Both the position numbers and the translations under genes were made by a program. The notes beneath the pieces are model-generated. The model ran no database searches and had not been told where the DNA came from. It was given only the letters and a program-made list of their open reading frames with translations. A DNA stretch of 64,000 nucleotides, taken from Vagococcus entomophilus. GTDB lineage: Bacteria; Bacillota; Bacilli; Lactobacillales; Vagococcaceae. Shown here one piece after another: positions 1-12,037 of the stretch (position 1 is the first letter of the stretch; every line of letters begins with the position of its first letter). The DNA is taken from assembly GCF_003987595.1 (NCBI RefSeq), contig NZ_NGJZ01000002.1, forward strand, positions 372,001-436,000, given 5' to 3'.

Positions 1-11
1 ATAAGGAAGTA

Positions 12-434
12 GTGAACAAAAGAAGAAATAAAATGTTGTTGATCGCTTTTATGGGTGTGTTAACATTACTTTTACTGTGGCTATTGCCTAGCATGATTGG
101 TTTTCAAATTAGCGATTTTGCATCGGGTATATATACAGGGGTTGGTTTTGGCTTGATTTCATCTGGAAGTATCAAAGCCATTCAGTTGAAAAAAATCGTT
201 CAGAGTAGCGAAAAACTTAAAAAAAAGCGTATCGAAGAACACGATGAACGAATTCTTGAAATTAGTTTGAGAGCGTACAAAGTAGCAGGAATCTCATTAT
301 TGGTTGTTGCTTATTTTATTGGCTTTATTGGGATGCTTTTTAATGGAGTATTTGCTTGGATTATGGTGTTACTTGTAGGAGTATTTTTAGGAGTATATAC
401 TCTTGCATTTGTTACATATAAAAATAAAATGTAG
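12..434 (+). CDS. DUF2178-like small membrane protein
   Basis: Small integral membrane protein of 140 residues with four predicted hydrophobic segments, near residues 8-25, 38-52, 92-110 and 113-132. Between the pairs lies a charged cytoplasmic stretch with EEHDERILEISLRAYK, which resembles the DER...A signature of DUF2178-type proteins. The start is a GTG with AAGGAAG just upstream; an ATG at 33 is the alternative. It is the first visible gene of an operon, 18 bases before an ABC ATPase and permease. An accessory or regulatory role for that transporter is inferred from position. No function is known to me. Confidence 0.6.
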   Translation: MNKRRNKMLLIAFMGVLTLLLLWLLPSMIGFQISDFASGIYTGVGFGLISSGSIKAIQLKKIVQSSEKLKKKRIEEHDERILEISLRAYKVAGISLLVVAYFIGFIGMLFNGVFAWIMVLLVGVFLGVYTLAFVTYKNKM

Positions 435-452
435 GTCGAAGGAGGAGAATAA

Positions 453-1352
453 ATGTTAGAGGTAAATGGGTTGGTCAAAACGTTTGATGAGATGACAGCA
501 GTAGATGATGTCAGTTTTAAAATTGAAGATGGAACTATATTGGGCCTGATTGGGCAAAATGGCGCTGGAAAAACCACGACGTTTCGTCTGATATTGGATT
601 TTTTAACAGCCAATCAAGGGGAAGTACTTTGGAATGGACAAAAACTGAATCAAGAAGTTTATAACATAATTGGGTACTTGCCAGAAGAACGAGGGTTGTA
701 TCCTAAAATCTCGATTGAGGATCAAATTATTTATTTTGCCAAACTAAGAGGCAAGAAAAAAGAAGAAATTGCTCCCAAAATTGATGAGTGGTTAAAGAAA
801 TTTGAAGTAAAAGGGAAAAAAACAGATAAAGTGAAGACTTTATCTAAAGGAAATCAACAGAAAGTACAAGTGATTTGTACACTAATTCATGAACCAAAGC
901 TGATTATTTTAGATGAACCTTTCAGTGGATTAGATCCAGTAAACGCAGAACTTTTGACTCAAGCGATTATCGAATTGAAAAGTAAAGGGTCTTGTGTTAT
1001 ATTCTCTAGCCACAATATGGATAATGTTGAAAAAATTTGTGACCAGCTCTTAATGTTGAAAAATGGCAAACCGGTCTTAAATGGAAAAGTCCAAGAGATT
1101 CGCGAACAATTTGGCAGAATCAAATTATATTTAGAAACGACCTATCCTTTATCGGAGTTAGAAAAGGTACCAGGTGTTGTAAATGGAGTGAAACATAAGG
1201 ATGGCGTCACGCGTCTAACGCTTGAAAATCCAGAGGTTGGGAAAGAACTCTTTAGTCTAGTCACACAAGAAGGGTACATTCCAATGTTTAGCCAACAGCC
1301 TCCAACGCTGGAAGAAATCTTTAAGATGAAAGTGAGTGAGCCAAATGAATAA
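453..1352 (+). CDS. ABC transporter ATP-binding protein (NatA-like)
   Basis: Cytoplasmic ATPase of a two-gene ABC exporter. Walker A is GQNGAGKTT (about residues 34-42), the signature is LSKGNQQK (about 131) and Walker B is LIILDEPFSGLD (about 150-161), so it should hydrolyse ATP. The 299-residue length and C-terminal extension after the nucleotide-binding domain match the NatA/YhaQ/CcmA-type exporter group. A good GGAGGAG site precedes the ATG. The last codons overlap the start of the permease gene, which points to translational coupling. Substrate is unknown; sodium, antibiotic or peptide export are all possible in this family. Confidence 0.85.
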   Translation: MLEVNGLVKTFDEMTAVDDVSFKIEDGTILGLIGQNGAGKTTTFRLILDFLTANQGEVLWNGQKLNQEVYNIIGYLPEERGLYPKISIEDQIIYFAKLRGKKKEEIAPKIDEWLKKFEVKGKKTDKVKTLSKGNQQKVQVICTLIHEPKLIILDEPFSGLDPVNAELLTQAIIELKSKGSCVIFSSHNMDNVEKICDQLLMLKNGKPVLNGKVQEIREQFGRIKLYLETTYPLSELEKVPGVVNGVKHKDGVTRLTLENPEVGKELFSLVTQEGYIPMFSQQPPTLEEIFKMKVSEPNE

Positions 1353-2601
1353 ATTGTGGATTGTAGCAGCAGAAACATACAAACGAAATGTGAAATCAGT
1401 TGCATTTTTGGTGATGATTTTAATGCCTTTTATCATGCTTGCAATCGGAGGAGTATTTGGTTACTTGATGACACAATCGTCTAATGATAAAACAGTGGCC
1501 ATTATAGCAGAGGATTCAGCCTATCGTACTGCTTTCATGAATCAAAAATCAGAAAGTTATACCATTAACAAGAAAATTACAACAGAAAATCAAGCAAAAA
1601 AAGCATTGAAACAAGAAAAAATTGATAGCTATTTTGTAATTAAAGGACAAGATGCAACGGTTGAAGGATTGTTATATAGCTCTTCAAATGATCAGGCAAG
1701 CTTGCAAGCAGACTTGACGCAAAAGTTGACTGCGATGAAAACTTCTATTGTGGCAGAACAGCTCAATTTGAGTCAAGAACAGTTACGCGCACTGAACGAA
1801 CCCGCTAAGGTCACTAGTACGACGCTCAAATTTGATGGCGATAAGGAAAATAAAAGTTCCAATCAAGGTTTGATGATGATTGGGGCACTTGCAGCGTCAT
1901 TCTTAATCTTTTTATTTATTGTCAATTACTCTAGTATTATTGGGCAGGAGATTGCTTCTGAGAAGGGCACAAGAATTATGGAAATCATCCTTTCCAGTAT
2001 AAAAGCGACTACTCACTTTTATGGAAAATTAATTGGGATTTTGTTGGTCTGCTTGACCCAAATTGTCATTTACGGTGTCTTAGGGATTGTAGCGTATCAG
2101 AATGTGAAAAAAATTGAAATCGTACAACAATTACTTTCAAATGTAAAACTTCATGATTTGGTGACGGCTATCTTCGGCTATAATTTGCTATTTTTTGTCT
2201 TGGGTGTTTTAGCCTTTGCGGTTTTATCGGCCTTTCTAGGCTCTTTAGTCAGCAGAACAGAAGATGTGGCAAAATCAATTCAACCGATTGTTTTTATAGC
2301 AATTGCTGGATTTTACATTGGGATTTTTGTGGGACAAAACAATCCTGAAAGTATCATAGTTAAAATTACGTCGTTTATCCCTTTACTATCCTCATTTGTG
2401 ATGCCGTTCAGAATTGCTAGCGGGACAGTTGCAACACCGGAAATTTGGATTTCGTTGCTTCTACTCGCGGTGGCATCAGTAGCTTTAACGATTATATCAG
2501 CTAATTTTTACCGGTCCAATGTGCTAATATACAGTGATGGTGGTACGTGGAAAGCACTAAAAAAATCAATGGTTCTAATGAAAAACGAAAAAAGAAGTTA
2601 A
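1345..2601 (+). CDS. ABC transporter permease (NatB/YhaP-like)
   Basis: Membrane subunit of the exporter encoded with the preceding ATPase. It has one N-terminal membrane segment (about residues 15-38), an extracytoplasmic domain of about 130 residues, and five or six membrane segments from about residue 175 on. This is the ABC-2 layout of NatB/YhaP. The motif EIASEKGTRIMEIILSS after the second segment is typical of the family. I placed the start at the ATG inside the ATGAATAA overlap with the ATPase stop rather than at an upstream in-frame GTG. A terminator follows. Substrate unknown. Confidence 0.8.
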   Translation: MNKLWIVAAETYKRNVKSVAFLVMILMPFIMLAIGGVFGYLMTQSSNDKTVAIIAEDSAYRTAFMNQKSESYTINKKITTENQAKKALKQEKIDSYFVIKGQDATVEGLLYSSSNDQASLQADLTQKLTAMKTSIVAEQLNLSQEQLRALNEPAKVTSTTLKFDGDKENKSSNQGLMMIGALAASFLIFLFIVNYSSIIGQEIASEKGTRIMEIILSSIKATTHFYGKLIGILLVCLTQIVIYGVLGIVAYQNVKKIEIVQQLLSNVKLHDLVTAIFGYNLLFFVLGVLAFAVLSAFLGSLVSRTEDVAKSIQPIVFIAIAGFYIGIFVGQNNPESIIVKITSFIPLLSSFVMPFRIASGTVATPEIWISLLLLAVASVALTIISANFYRSNVLIYSDGGTWKALKKSMVLMKNEKRS

Positions 2602-2617
2602 ATCGAAGTAAAGCTGA

Positions 2618-2647
2618 AGTTCCTTGTGTGAGCAAGGAGCTTTTTTT
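2618..2647 (+). terminator. Rho-independent terminator
   Basis: A 9-bp stem (AGTTCCTTG / CAAGGAGCT, one G-U pair) with a 6-base loop, then seven Ts. It ends the ABC exporter operon just before the repeat array. Confidence 0.85.
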
Positions 2648-2650
2648 GCA

Positions 2651-3252
2651 CAAAAAAAGAACTGGAATAAAGGGGGTTCCAGTTCTAAGGAGTAAAAAAA
2701 TGAAAAAGAGTTTTGGCTTTTAAGTTTGTTAGCTGTGGTATGAATAAAGGATAAGGTATGGAGCTTAAACGAAGCTAAAAGAGCATAGGAAAAATAAAAA
2801 AAAGAACAAAAAAAGAACTGGAATAAAGGGGGTTCCAGTTCTAAGGAGTAAAAAAATGAAAAAGAGTTTAGGTTTTAAGTTTGTTAGCTGTGGTATAAAT
2901 AAAGCATAAAGTATGGAGCTTAAACGAAACTAAAGGAGCGCAAGAAAAATAAAAAAAAGTACAAAAAAAGAACTGGAATAAAGGGGGTTCCAGTTCTAAG
3001 GAGTAAAAAAATGAAAAAGAGTTTAGGTTTTTAAGTTTGTTAGCTGTGGTATGAATAAAGGATAAGACATGGAGCTTAAACGAAGCTAAAAGAGCATAGG
3101 GAAAATAAAAAAAGTGCAAAAAAAGAACTGGAATAAAGGGGGTTCCAGTTCTAAGGAGTAAAAAAATGAAAAAGAGTTTTAGGTTTTAAGTTTGTTAGCT
3201 GTGGTATGAATAAAGGATAAGGCATGGAGCTTAAACGAAGCTAAAAATCGCA
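2651..3252 (+). repeat. Four tandem ~155-bp repeats, each with hairpin, RBS and mini-ORF
   Basis: Four head-to-tail copies begin at 2651, 2807, 2962 and 3117, so the period is 155-156 bases; the last copy is slightly shorter. Each opens with a 10-bp hairpin (AGAACTGGAA, loop TAAAGGGGG, TTCCAGTTCT). This is followed directly by AAGGAG, then ATGAAAAAGAG. The resulting peptides begin MKKS and in three copies stop after seven codons (MKKSFGF, MKKSLGF, MKKSFRF); in the second copy a one-base change lets it run to 17 residues. Each copy also has a smaller AGCTTaaacGAAGCT hairpin near its end. Copies differ by scattered substitutions and single-base indels, so they are not assembly copies of one unit. 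The array fills the space between the exporter terminator and the next promoter. Function unknown. Confidence 0.9.
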
Positions 3253-3271
3253 AGAAGCTAAATTCAATTAT

Positions 3272-3300
3272 TTGAGTGAATAAGAAAGGAACTGTATAAT
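3272..3300 (+). promoter_or_regulatory. Promoter for aldo/keto reductase gene
   Basis: TTGAGT, 17-base spacer, TATAAT; it lies just after the repeat array and about 35 bases before the start codon. Confidence 0.75.
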
Positions 3301-3335
3301 AAAAAGTAAGCAGTTACAGAAAGGGAGAAACAAAC

Positions 3336-4160
3336 ATGGATAGAAATCGTACAACGAAGTTAGCAAATGGTGTTGAAATGCCCAAGTTAGGACTTGGCGT
3401 TTGGAAAGTGGATAGTGGGGCAGAGGTGGTCAATTCTGTTCAATGGGCAATTGAAGCAGGGTATCGAGCGATTGACACAGCGGCAGTTTATAAGAATGAA
3501 GCAGGAGTGGGAAAAGGAATCGCTCAATCTGGGATCAAAAGGGAAGAATTATTTGTAACGACGAAAGTATGGAATTCAGATCAAGGATATGACCAAACTT
3601 TAGCAGCTTACGAAGAAAGTTTGAGCAAACTGAATCTTGATTACGTAGATTTATATTTGATTCATTGGCCTGTCGAAGGAAAATATAAAGAAACTTGGCG
3701 TGCACTTGAAACGTTATACGAAGCAGGAAAAGTTCGGGCAATTGGGGTCAGCAATTTTAAAGAACACCATCTCGAAGATTTACTAGCAGATGCGAAAATT
3801 GCTCCAATGATTAATCAGGTGGAATTACATCCGTTGTTAAATCAAGAACCCTTGAGAAAATTTTGTGCGCAACACGGAATTGCTGTAGAAGCGTGGTCAC
3901 CACTGGGACAAGGAAAACTCCTAGTTCGTCCAGAATTAAAAGCTATTGGAGACAAATACGGAAAGACTCCAGCACAAGTGATCTTGCGTTGGGATTTGCA
4001 AAATAATATTTTCACGATTCCAAAATCAGTGCATAAAGAAAGAATTGAACAAAATGCTGCGATATTCGATTTTGAGTTGAGTGCTGAAGATATTGCAACG
4101 ATTAACGACTTAAACACCAATGAACGATTCGGACCAGATCCAGATCATTTCGATTTTTAA
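3336..4160 (+). CDS. Aldo/keto reductase (2,5-diketo-gluconate reductase-like)
   Basis: NADPH-dependent cytosolic oxidoreductase of the aldo/keto reductase family, probably reducing aldehydes or ketones to alcohols. The 274-residue single-domain length fits the bacterial AKR5 group. Visible features are [12 protein letters not shown] with catalytic Asp and Tyr (about residues 48-54), [12 protein letters not shown] with the His (about 106-111), the family signature [10 protein letters not shown] (about 137), and [13 protein letters not shown] near residue 230, which binds the cofactor phosphate. RBS is AAAGGGAG. It is a single-gene unit with its own promoter and terminator. The physiological substrate cannot be read from the sequence. 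Confidence 0.88.
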   Translation: MDRNRTTKLANGVEMPKLGLGVWKVDSGAEVVNSVQWAIEAGYRAIDTAAVYKNEAGVGKGIAQSGIKREELFVTTKVWNSDQGYDQTLAAYEESLSKLNLDYVDLYLIHWPVEGKYKETWRALETLYEAGKVRAIGVSNFKEHHLEDLLADAKIAPMINQVELHPLLNQEPLRKFCAQHGIAVEAWSPLGQGKLLVRPELKAIGDKYGKTPAQVILRWDLQNNIFTIPKSVHKERIEQNAAIFDFELSAEDIATINDLNTNERFGPDPDHFDF

Positions 4161-4170
4161 TTCAAATTCA

Positions 4171-4203
4171 AAGACAGACAGAAATATCTGTCTTTTTTTT
4201 TTG
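4171..4203 (+). terminator. Rho-independent terminator
   Basis: Eight-bp stem AAGACAGA / TCTGTCTT followed by a run of about ten Ts, after the aldo/keto reductase. Confidence 0.85.
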
Positions 4204-4250
4204 CACAACCAAAAAGAATGGCACTCAAAAAAAGAGAAGTATCTCAATAA

Positions 4251-6335
<2,085 letters not shown>

Positions 6336-6435
6336 ATAAATTTGTGACGATTGAAAAAGCAAGTGGAAGAGCCCTTCCATTTGTTGGATCAGTCGTTTTC
6401 TTTACGATTAATGAATTAAAGAAGGAGGAAACACC

Positions 6436-7205
6436 ATGATATTTGATACGCACACGCATTTAAATGCAGAGCAGTTTAAAAATGATATCCCTGAAACCAT
6501 GGAGGCGGCTAAAAAATTAGGCGTGACGGAGATGGCGGTCGTTGGTTTTGATACACCTACTATTGAAAAATCATTACGTTTAAGTCAAACATACGCCAAC
6601 ATTTATAGTATAATTGGATGGCATCCAACTGAGGCGGGGAGCTATACGCCAGAGGTCGAAGCGAAACTGCAACAACAACTTGAAAGCGACAGAGTCGTGG
6701 CCTTAGGTGAGATTGGCCTTGATTATCACTGGATGGAAGACCCAAAGGATGTACAGGAGAAAGTTTTCCGTAGACAAATTGCAATTGCCAAAGAGCGTCA
6801 TTTGCCGATTAGTATCCATACAAGAGAAGCGTTAGAGGATACTTACCGGATTTTAAAAGATGAAAAAGTAGCGACTATTGGCGGGATTATGCACAGTTTT
6901 AGTGGAGATACAGAGTGGATGAACCGTTTCTTGGACTTAGGTATGCACATTTCACTAAGTGGTGTGGTCACGTTTAAAAAAGCCCTTGAAGTGCAAGAGG
7001 CTGCTAAAGTCGTTCCTTTAGAGCGATTACTAGTAGAAACAGATGCCCCTTATCTTGCCCCTGTTCCTTATCGGGGAAAGCGAAATGAGCCTGGGTATAC
7101 AAGATATGTTGTAGAAAAAATCGCAGAGCTTCGAGGCGAATCAATCGAACAGATTGCGATGCAGACTAGAAAAAATGCGCATCGTTTATTTAGAATTGAG
7201 GAAGT

Positions 7206-7209
<4 letters not shown>
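6436..7209 (+). CDS. tatD: TatD family metal-dependent deoxyribonuclease
   Basis: Metal-dependent hydrolase of the TatD (YabD) family; members act as 3'-5' DNases in the cytoplasm. The metal-binding start FDTHTHLN (residues 3-10), EIGLDYHW (about 91-98), PISIHTREA (about 119) and [11 protein letters not shown] (about 199-209) are all present. The length of 257 residues is normal. AGGAGG precedes the ATG. Its last codons overlap rnmV by four bases, so the two are coupled. Confidence 0.93.
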
Positions 7210-8670
<1,461 letters not shown>

Positions 8671-8681
8671 ATTAGCTAAAT

Positions 8682-8716
8682 AGAGTTGCAACGTCTTTGG
8701 CGTAGCAGCTCTTTTT
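8682..8716 (+). terminator. Rho-independent terminator
   Basis: Stem AGAGTTGC / GCAGCTCT with a 15-base loop and a short T run, after ksgA. Confidence 0.7.
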
Positions 8717-8752
8717 AAAAACTCTTGGTACAGTTTTTAAAATCAAATTTGC

Positions 8753-8806
8753 TTGACACTTAAGAAAAGCTCATGCTAGAATCAAGCCAACATAGATTAG
8801 TACTAA
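8753..8806 (+). promoter_or_regulatory. Promoter and palindromic site before niaX-like gene
   Basis: TTGACA (8753-8758), 18-base spacer, TAGAAT (8777-8782) preceded by TG. A 10-base perfect palindrome TTAGTACTAA (8797-8806) sits just after the expected transcription start, where a repressor would act. A niacin-responsive regulator such as NiaR is one candidate, but no regulator gene is adjacent. Confidence 0.6.
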
Positions 8807-8838
8807 ATAAAAAAATGAATCGTTAATGAGGGTGAAAA

Positions 8839-9408
8839 ATGAATCAAAATCGGATATCTACACGTAATTTGGTTTTTTCAGCTATTTTAGTGGCATTGGG
8901 CATACTTATTCCATTGATTATGCCGGTAAAGGTTGTCGTTGGGCCAGCTTCGTTTACGCTAGCTAGTCATCTGCCTATTTTTTTGGCAATGTTTATCTCA
9001 CCAGGAGTGGCGCTCAGTGTAGCTTTAGGAACGGCATTTGGATTTTTCTTATCATTTCCAGTAATTATCGCATTTAGAGCGTTATCTCATGTTGTTTTTG
9101 CAGTGATTGGCGCGTATTGGCTCAAAAAAAGGCCAAAGTTTATTGTTAGTTTTGGAAAATATCAGATTTTTAATGTTGTCATAGGGATTGTGCATGCATT
9201 TGTAGAGTTTTTGGTTGTGAGTGTATTTTTCTTTCAAGGAAATGTGCCGGAAACTATGTATAGTCAAGGTTATGTCTACACGGTTATCGTGCTAGTAGGG
9301 GTTGGTGGATTTATTCATAGTTTGATTGATGGTAGTATTGCATATTATATTGGGAAGCGCTTAAGTAAAATTGTAGATATTCCTGTTTTTACTCAAGCAA
9401 AAAAGTAA
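8839..9408 (+). CDS. niaX: ECF transporter S-component, probably niacin (NiaX-like)
   Basis: Substrate-binding membrane subunit of a group II ECF vitamin importer; it would share an EcfAA'T module encoded elsewhere. It has six hydrophobic segments in 189 residues and no ATPase neighbour. The stretch VVVGPASFTLASHLPIFLAMF followed by a second membrane pair resembles, from memory, the niacin S-component NiaX. It has its own promoter, a palindromic operator candidate and a terminator, so it is a monocistronic unit. Vitamin specificity is inferred, not proven. Confidence 0.6.
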   Translation: MNQNRISTRNLVFSAILVALGILIPLIMPVKVVVGPASFTLASHLPIFLAMFISPGVALSVALGTAFGFFLSFPVIIAFRALSHVVFAVIGAYWLKKRPKFIVSFGKYQIFNVVIGIVHAFVEFLVVSVFFFQGNVPETMYSQGYVYTVIVLVGVGGFIHSLIDGSIAYYIGKRLSKIVDIPVFTQAKK

Positions 9409-9448
9409 CCAAAATTACATAAGCTAAGATGAGCTTTTGGGTATAAAA

Positions 9449-9494
9449 AGGCTGCGATAAAATGGTTGTTTATTTTATTGCAGCCTGTTTTTTA
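9449..9494 (+). terminator. Rho-independent terminator
   Basis: Long interrupted stem with GGCTGC / GCAGCC at the base and ATAAAAT / ATTTTAT inside, then a T run, after the niaX-like gene. Confidence 0.8.
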
Positions 9495-9523
9495 TTGGTT
9501 AATCCTAATAGATATGGTATAGT
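9495..9523 (+). promoter_or_regulatory. Promoter for folT transcript
   Basis: TTGGTT, 17-base spacer, TATAGT, located about 30 bases before the riboswitch. Confidence 0.6.
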
Positions 9524-9550
9524 AAGGACGGTGTTTGGAACACCAAAAAA

Positions 9551-9652
9551 TACAGAGTAGGAAATAAAGCGTTAAGTGCTAAGAGGATGGGATGTTGCCT
9601 TTTGGACGAAGAATCTGTTTGGATTCGCGGTTTTATTTTCGCATTCGCTGCA
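9551..9652 (+). ncRNA. Tetrahydrofolate riboswitch (THF-I type)
   Basis: All conserved blocks of the THF riboswitch occur in order: GAGTAG, then GCGTTAAGTG, then TGGGATGT, then ACGAA, then GCGGT, then GCATTCGCTG, with pairable segments between them (for example GAATC / GATTC flanking the stem before GCGGT). It lies directly upstream of folT, the usual target. Ligand binding would lower FolT expression, probably by hiding the AAAGGAG site 25 bases downstream, because no intrinsic terminator is seen between the aptamer and the gene. Confidence 0.9.
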
Positions 9653-9693
9653 TAAGTTTAGGTATGTAGCAACTCTTAAAGGAGATGCGCATC

Positions 9694-10206
9694 ATGGGAA
9701 GAAGTATGAAAAAATTGAATGTCAGGGTAATCGCTTTAATGGGGTTGATGATTGCCTTGCAAGTGGTTTTTACACGATTTTTATCTGTGGAAACGACCTT
9801 TTTAAGGATTGGGATTGATTTCATTCCAGCCACAATAATGGGTGCCTTATTTGGCCCTTTTCTCGCTGCGATTGGTGGTGGTTTGGCTGATGTTTTAGGA
9901 ATGATGATTTTTCCAAAGGGAGCTTTCTTTTTAGGGTTCACGTTTAACGCCTGCCTGATTGGCATGTTATATGGACTCTTGTACTACAAAAAAGAACTAA
10001 CCTGGAAACGAGTTATTTTTTCAACAATCGTGATCACATTATTAAGTAGCTTATTGTTAACCCCTTTTTGGTTGCATTTGATGTACAAAGTGCCGTTTTG
10101 GGGATTAATGCCCATCAGACTGTTAAAAGCAGTGGTGATGATTCCTTTGCAAGCAGTTCTAACTTTTCTTGTATTAGGAAGATTACCCAAAGAAATAAAA
10201 AAATAA
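9694..10206 (+). CDS. folT: Folate ECF transporter S-component FolT
   Basis: Membrane subunit that binds folate for the shared ECF energy-coupling module. About 170 residues with six hydrophobic segments. The N-terminal RVIALMGLMIALQVVFTRF followed by ETTFLRIGIDFIPATIMGALFGP is characteristic of FolT. An upstream in-frame ATG (9685) touches the ribosome site, so I chose the ATG at 9694, nine bases after AAAGGAG; 9706 is also possible. The THF riboswitch directly upstream independently supports folate specificity. Confidence 0.9.
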   Translation: MGRSMKKLNVRVIALMGLMIALQVVFTRFLSVETTFLRIGIDFIPATIMGALFGPFLAAIGGGLADVLGMMIFPKGAFFLGFTFNACLIGMLYGLLYYKKELTWKRVIFSTIVITLLSSLLLTPFWLHLMYKVPFWGLMPIRLLKAVVMIPLQAVLTFLVLGRLPKEIKK

Positions 10207-10230
10207 CTTTTTTAGTTAGTATAAAAAGAA

Positions 10231-10270
10231 AAGACATGATTCCGAAAACATCCACGGAATCATGTCTTAT
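10231..10270. terminator. Bidirectional terminator between folT and ABC exporter
   Basis: A 14-bp perfect stem (AAGACATGATTCCG / CGGAATCATGTCTT) lies between convergent genes, with T-rich DNA on both outer sides in the appropriate strands. Confidence 0.85.
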
Positions 10271-12037
10271 TTAATTGTTTTCTGAGAATTGGGCGGCATA
10301 AAGCTTTGAATAAAAACCGTTTGGATTTTTCAGTAACTGTTCATGATTTCCCATCTCAACGATTTTTCCAGCGTCCATCACCAAGATGATATCGGCACTA
10401 CGAATCGTGGACAAGCGATGTGCGATGACAAAGCTTGTTTTTCCTTGCATCATTCTAAGAAATGCTTCTTGTATTTTGCTTTCTGTTAAGGTATCTACAG
10501 AGCTAGTAGCTTCGTCAAGGATGAGCATTGGTGGGGCAGAAATCATGGTTCTGGCAATCGTCAAAAGTTGACGTTGCCCCTCAGATATTTTAAGCCCTTG
10601 ACTACCGATAACCGTATCATATCCATGCGGTAGTTTGGTAATAAAAGAATGAACGAGCGCAGATTTTGCACAAGCAATGACCTCTTCGTCTGTTGCTTGA
10701 GGATTCCCAAAGGTCAAGTTTTCCTTGATGGTTCCGTCAAAAAGCCAAGTGTCTTGTAAAACCATACCAAAAGCTTTTCTTAGTGAATCTCTCGTGTAGT
10801 GCTGAATAGGGATACGATCAATTAAGATTTGGCCACTATCAAGATCGTAAAAGCGCATTAACAGATTGACAAGTGTCGATTTTCCAGCCCCAGTTTTGCC
10901 AACAATTGCGACTGTTTGACCCGATGTAACGTTCAATTGTAAATCCTGGATTAACGGTCTGGACGGATCGTAAGAAAAGAAGACGTGCTCAAACGAGACA
11001 TTTCCTTTTGTTTTTGAGAGGACAACCGCGCTTGCCTCATCTTTTGCTTCAATGGGTTCATCCATCATGGTAAAAATACGTTCTAATCCAGCTAAGGCAG
11101 TTTGAAGTTGTGTCGTGATACCCGATAAGTCAATAAAGGGTTTTGAAAATTGACTGGCATAAATGGTGAAGCTTGAGATCATTCCAATAGTAACATTTCC
11201 TGTTCCTTTCAGTGCTAAAAGCCCTCCCACTAAACCAATAGCGATATAGGCAATATGATCAATAAAACGGGAGGTAGGATTTGATAATGAAGAATAAAAC
11301 TGTGCTTTTTGTCCCCAGTCAAGCAACTGTTGGTTCATTTTTTCAAACCGTGCTTGTGAACTGCTCTCATATTGAAAAGCTTTAACAATTTTTTGATTGC
11401 CCACAACTTCAGAAACAAATCCTGAAATATCGCCTACCAATTGTTGCTGCTTAGAGAATTGTGCTTGGCTCGCTTTTGTCACAAACCAACTTACTAAAAA
11501 GATTAGAGGAGTCATGATCAAGACAACTATTGTTAGTAATGGGCTTAGCCAAAACATCGCAAAAAGTGAGACGATGACGATTGTAATGCCTGAAAAAAAC
11601 GTATTGAAGATCGCGACACATGCCTCAGAAACATAATCTAGATCATTTGTAAAACGACTCATAATATTTCCTTGAGAAGTCTGATCGTAGTAACTCAAAG
11701 GAAGTTTGTTTAAATGATTAAAGGCATCTTTTCTTAGATTTGCAACAGAAACATAGGCAATTTTATTGCCCAAAATTTGGATAATCCATTGAGAAAGAAC
11801 AGATAGCACAAGAATCATTGCCAGTAAAGTGAGTATACGGCACAAGTCAGAAAACAGCACCTGATTTTTTCCAATCATGGTATCAACTGCTTTTCCGGTA
11901 TAAGCCGTAATGACAACCGTAGTCCCACCCGCTATCAGTCCAGAAACGAGGGCAAAGGCAATTTCTTTTTTAAAATGACTTAAATAAGGAGAAAAACGTT
12001 TGATTGGTGCTAAGTTCATGCGCTTTCTATTTTTCAT
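10271..12037 (-). CDS. Heterodimeric ABC exporter subunit with canonical catalytic site
   Basis: Half-transporter of 588 residues: six membrane helices (about residues 15-310) fused to an ATPase domain. Walker A is GKTGAGKST, Walker B MLILDEATSSVD has the catalytic Glu, but the signature is the degenerate ISEGQRQ. The partner has the reverse pattern (normal signature, Asp in place of Glu). That is the hallmark of heterodimeric multidrug exporters such as LmrCD, EfrAB/EfrCD and YheHI. The gene overlaps its partner by 11 bases. Drug or lipid-like substrates are likely; the exact enterococcal orthologue cannot be assigned from sequence alone. Confidence 0.88.
   Translation of the reverse strand: MKNRKRMNLAPIKRFSPYLSHFKKEIAFALVSGLIAGGTTVVITAYTGKAVDTMIGKNQVLFSDLCRILTLLAMILVLSVLSQWIIQILGNKIAYVSVANLRKDAFNHLNKLPLSYYDQTSQGNIMSRFTNDLDYVSEACVAIFNTFFSGITIVIVSLFAMFWLSPLLTIVVLIMTPLIFLVSWFVTKASQAQFSKQQQLVGDISGFVSEVVGNQKIVKAFQYESSSQARFEKMNQQLLDWGQKAQFYSSLSNPTSRFIDHIAYIAIGLVGGLLALKGTGNVTIGMISSFTIYASQFSKPFIDLSGITTQLQTALAGLERIFTMMDEPIEAKDEASAVVLSKTKGNVSFEHVFFSYDPSRPLIQDLQLNVTSGQTVAIVGKTGAGKSTLVNLLMRFYDLDSGQILIDRIPIQHYTRDSLRKAFGMVLQDTWLFDGTIKENLTFGNPQATDEEVIACAKSALVHSFITKLPHGYDTVIGSQGLKISEGQRQLLTIARTMISAPPMLILDEATSSVDTLTESKIQEAFLRMMQGKTSFVIAHRLSTIRSADIILVMDAGKIVEMGNHEQLLKNPNGFYSKLYAAQFSENN

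Noticed and set aside
2868-3119. 83-codon minus-strand frame within the repeat array
   Set aside because: It is produced by the tandem repeat itself and has no ribosome site or recognisable protein sequence.
9576-9818. 80-codon frame over the THF riboswitch and the folT start
   Set aside because: It lies in the riboswitch sequence and is out of frame with folT; it is a chance frame.
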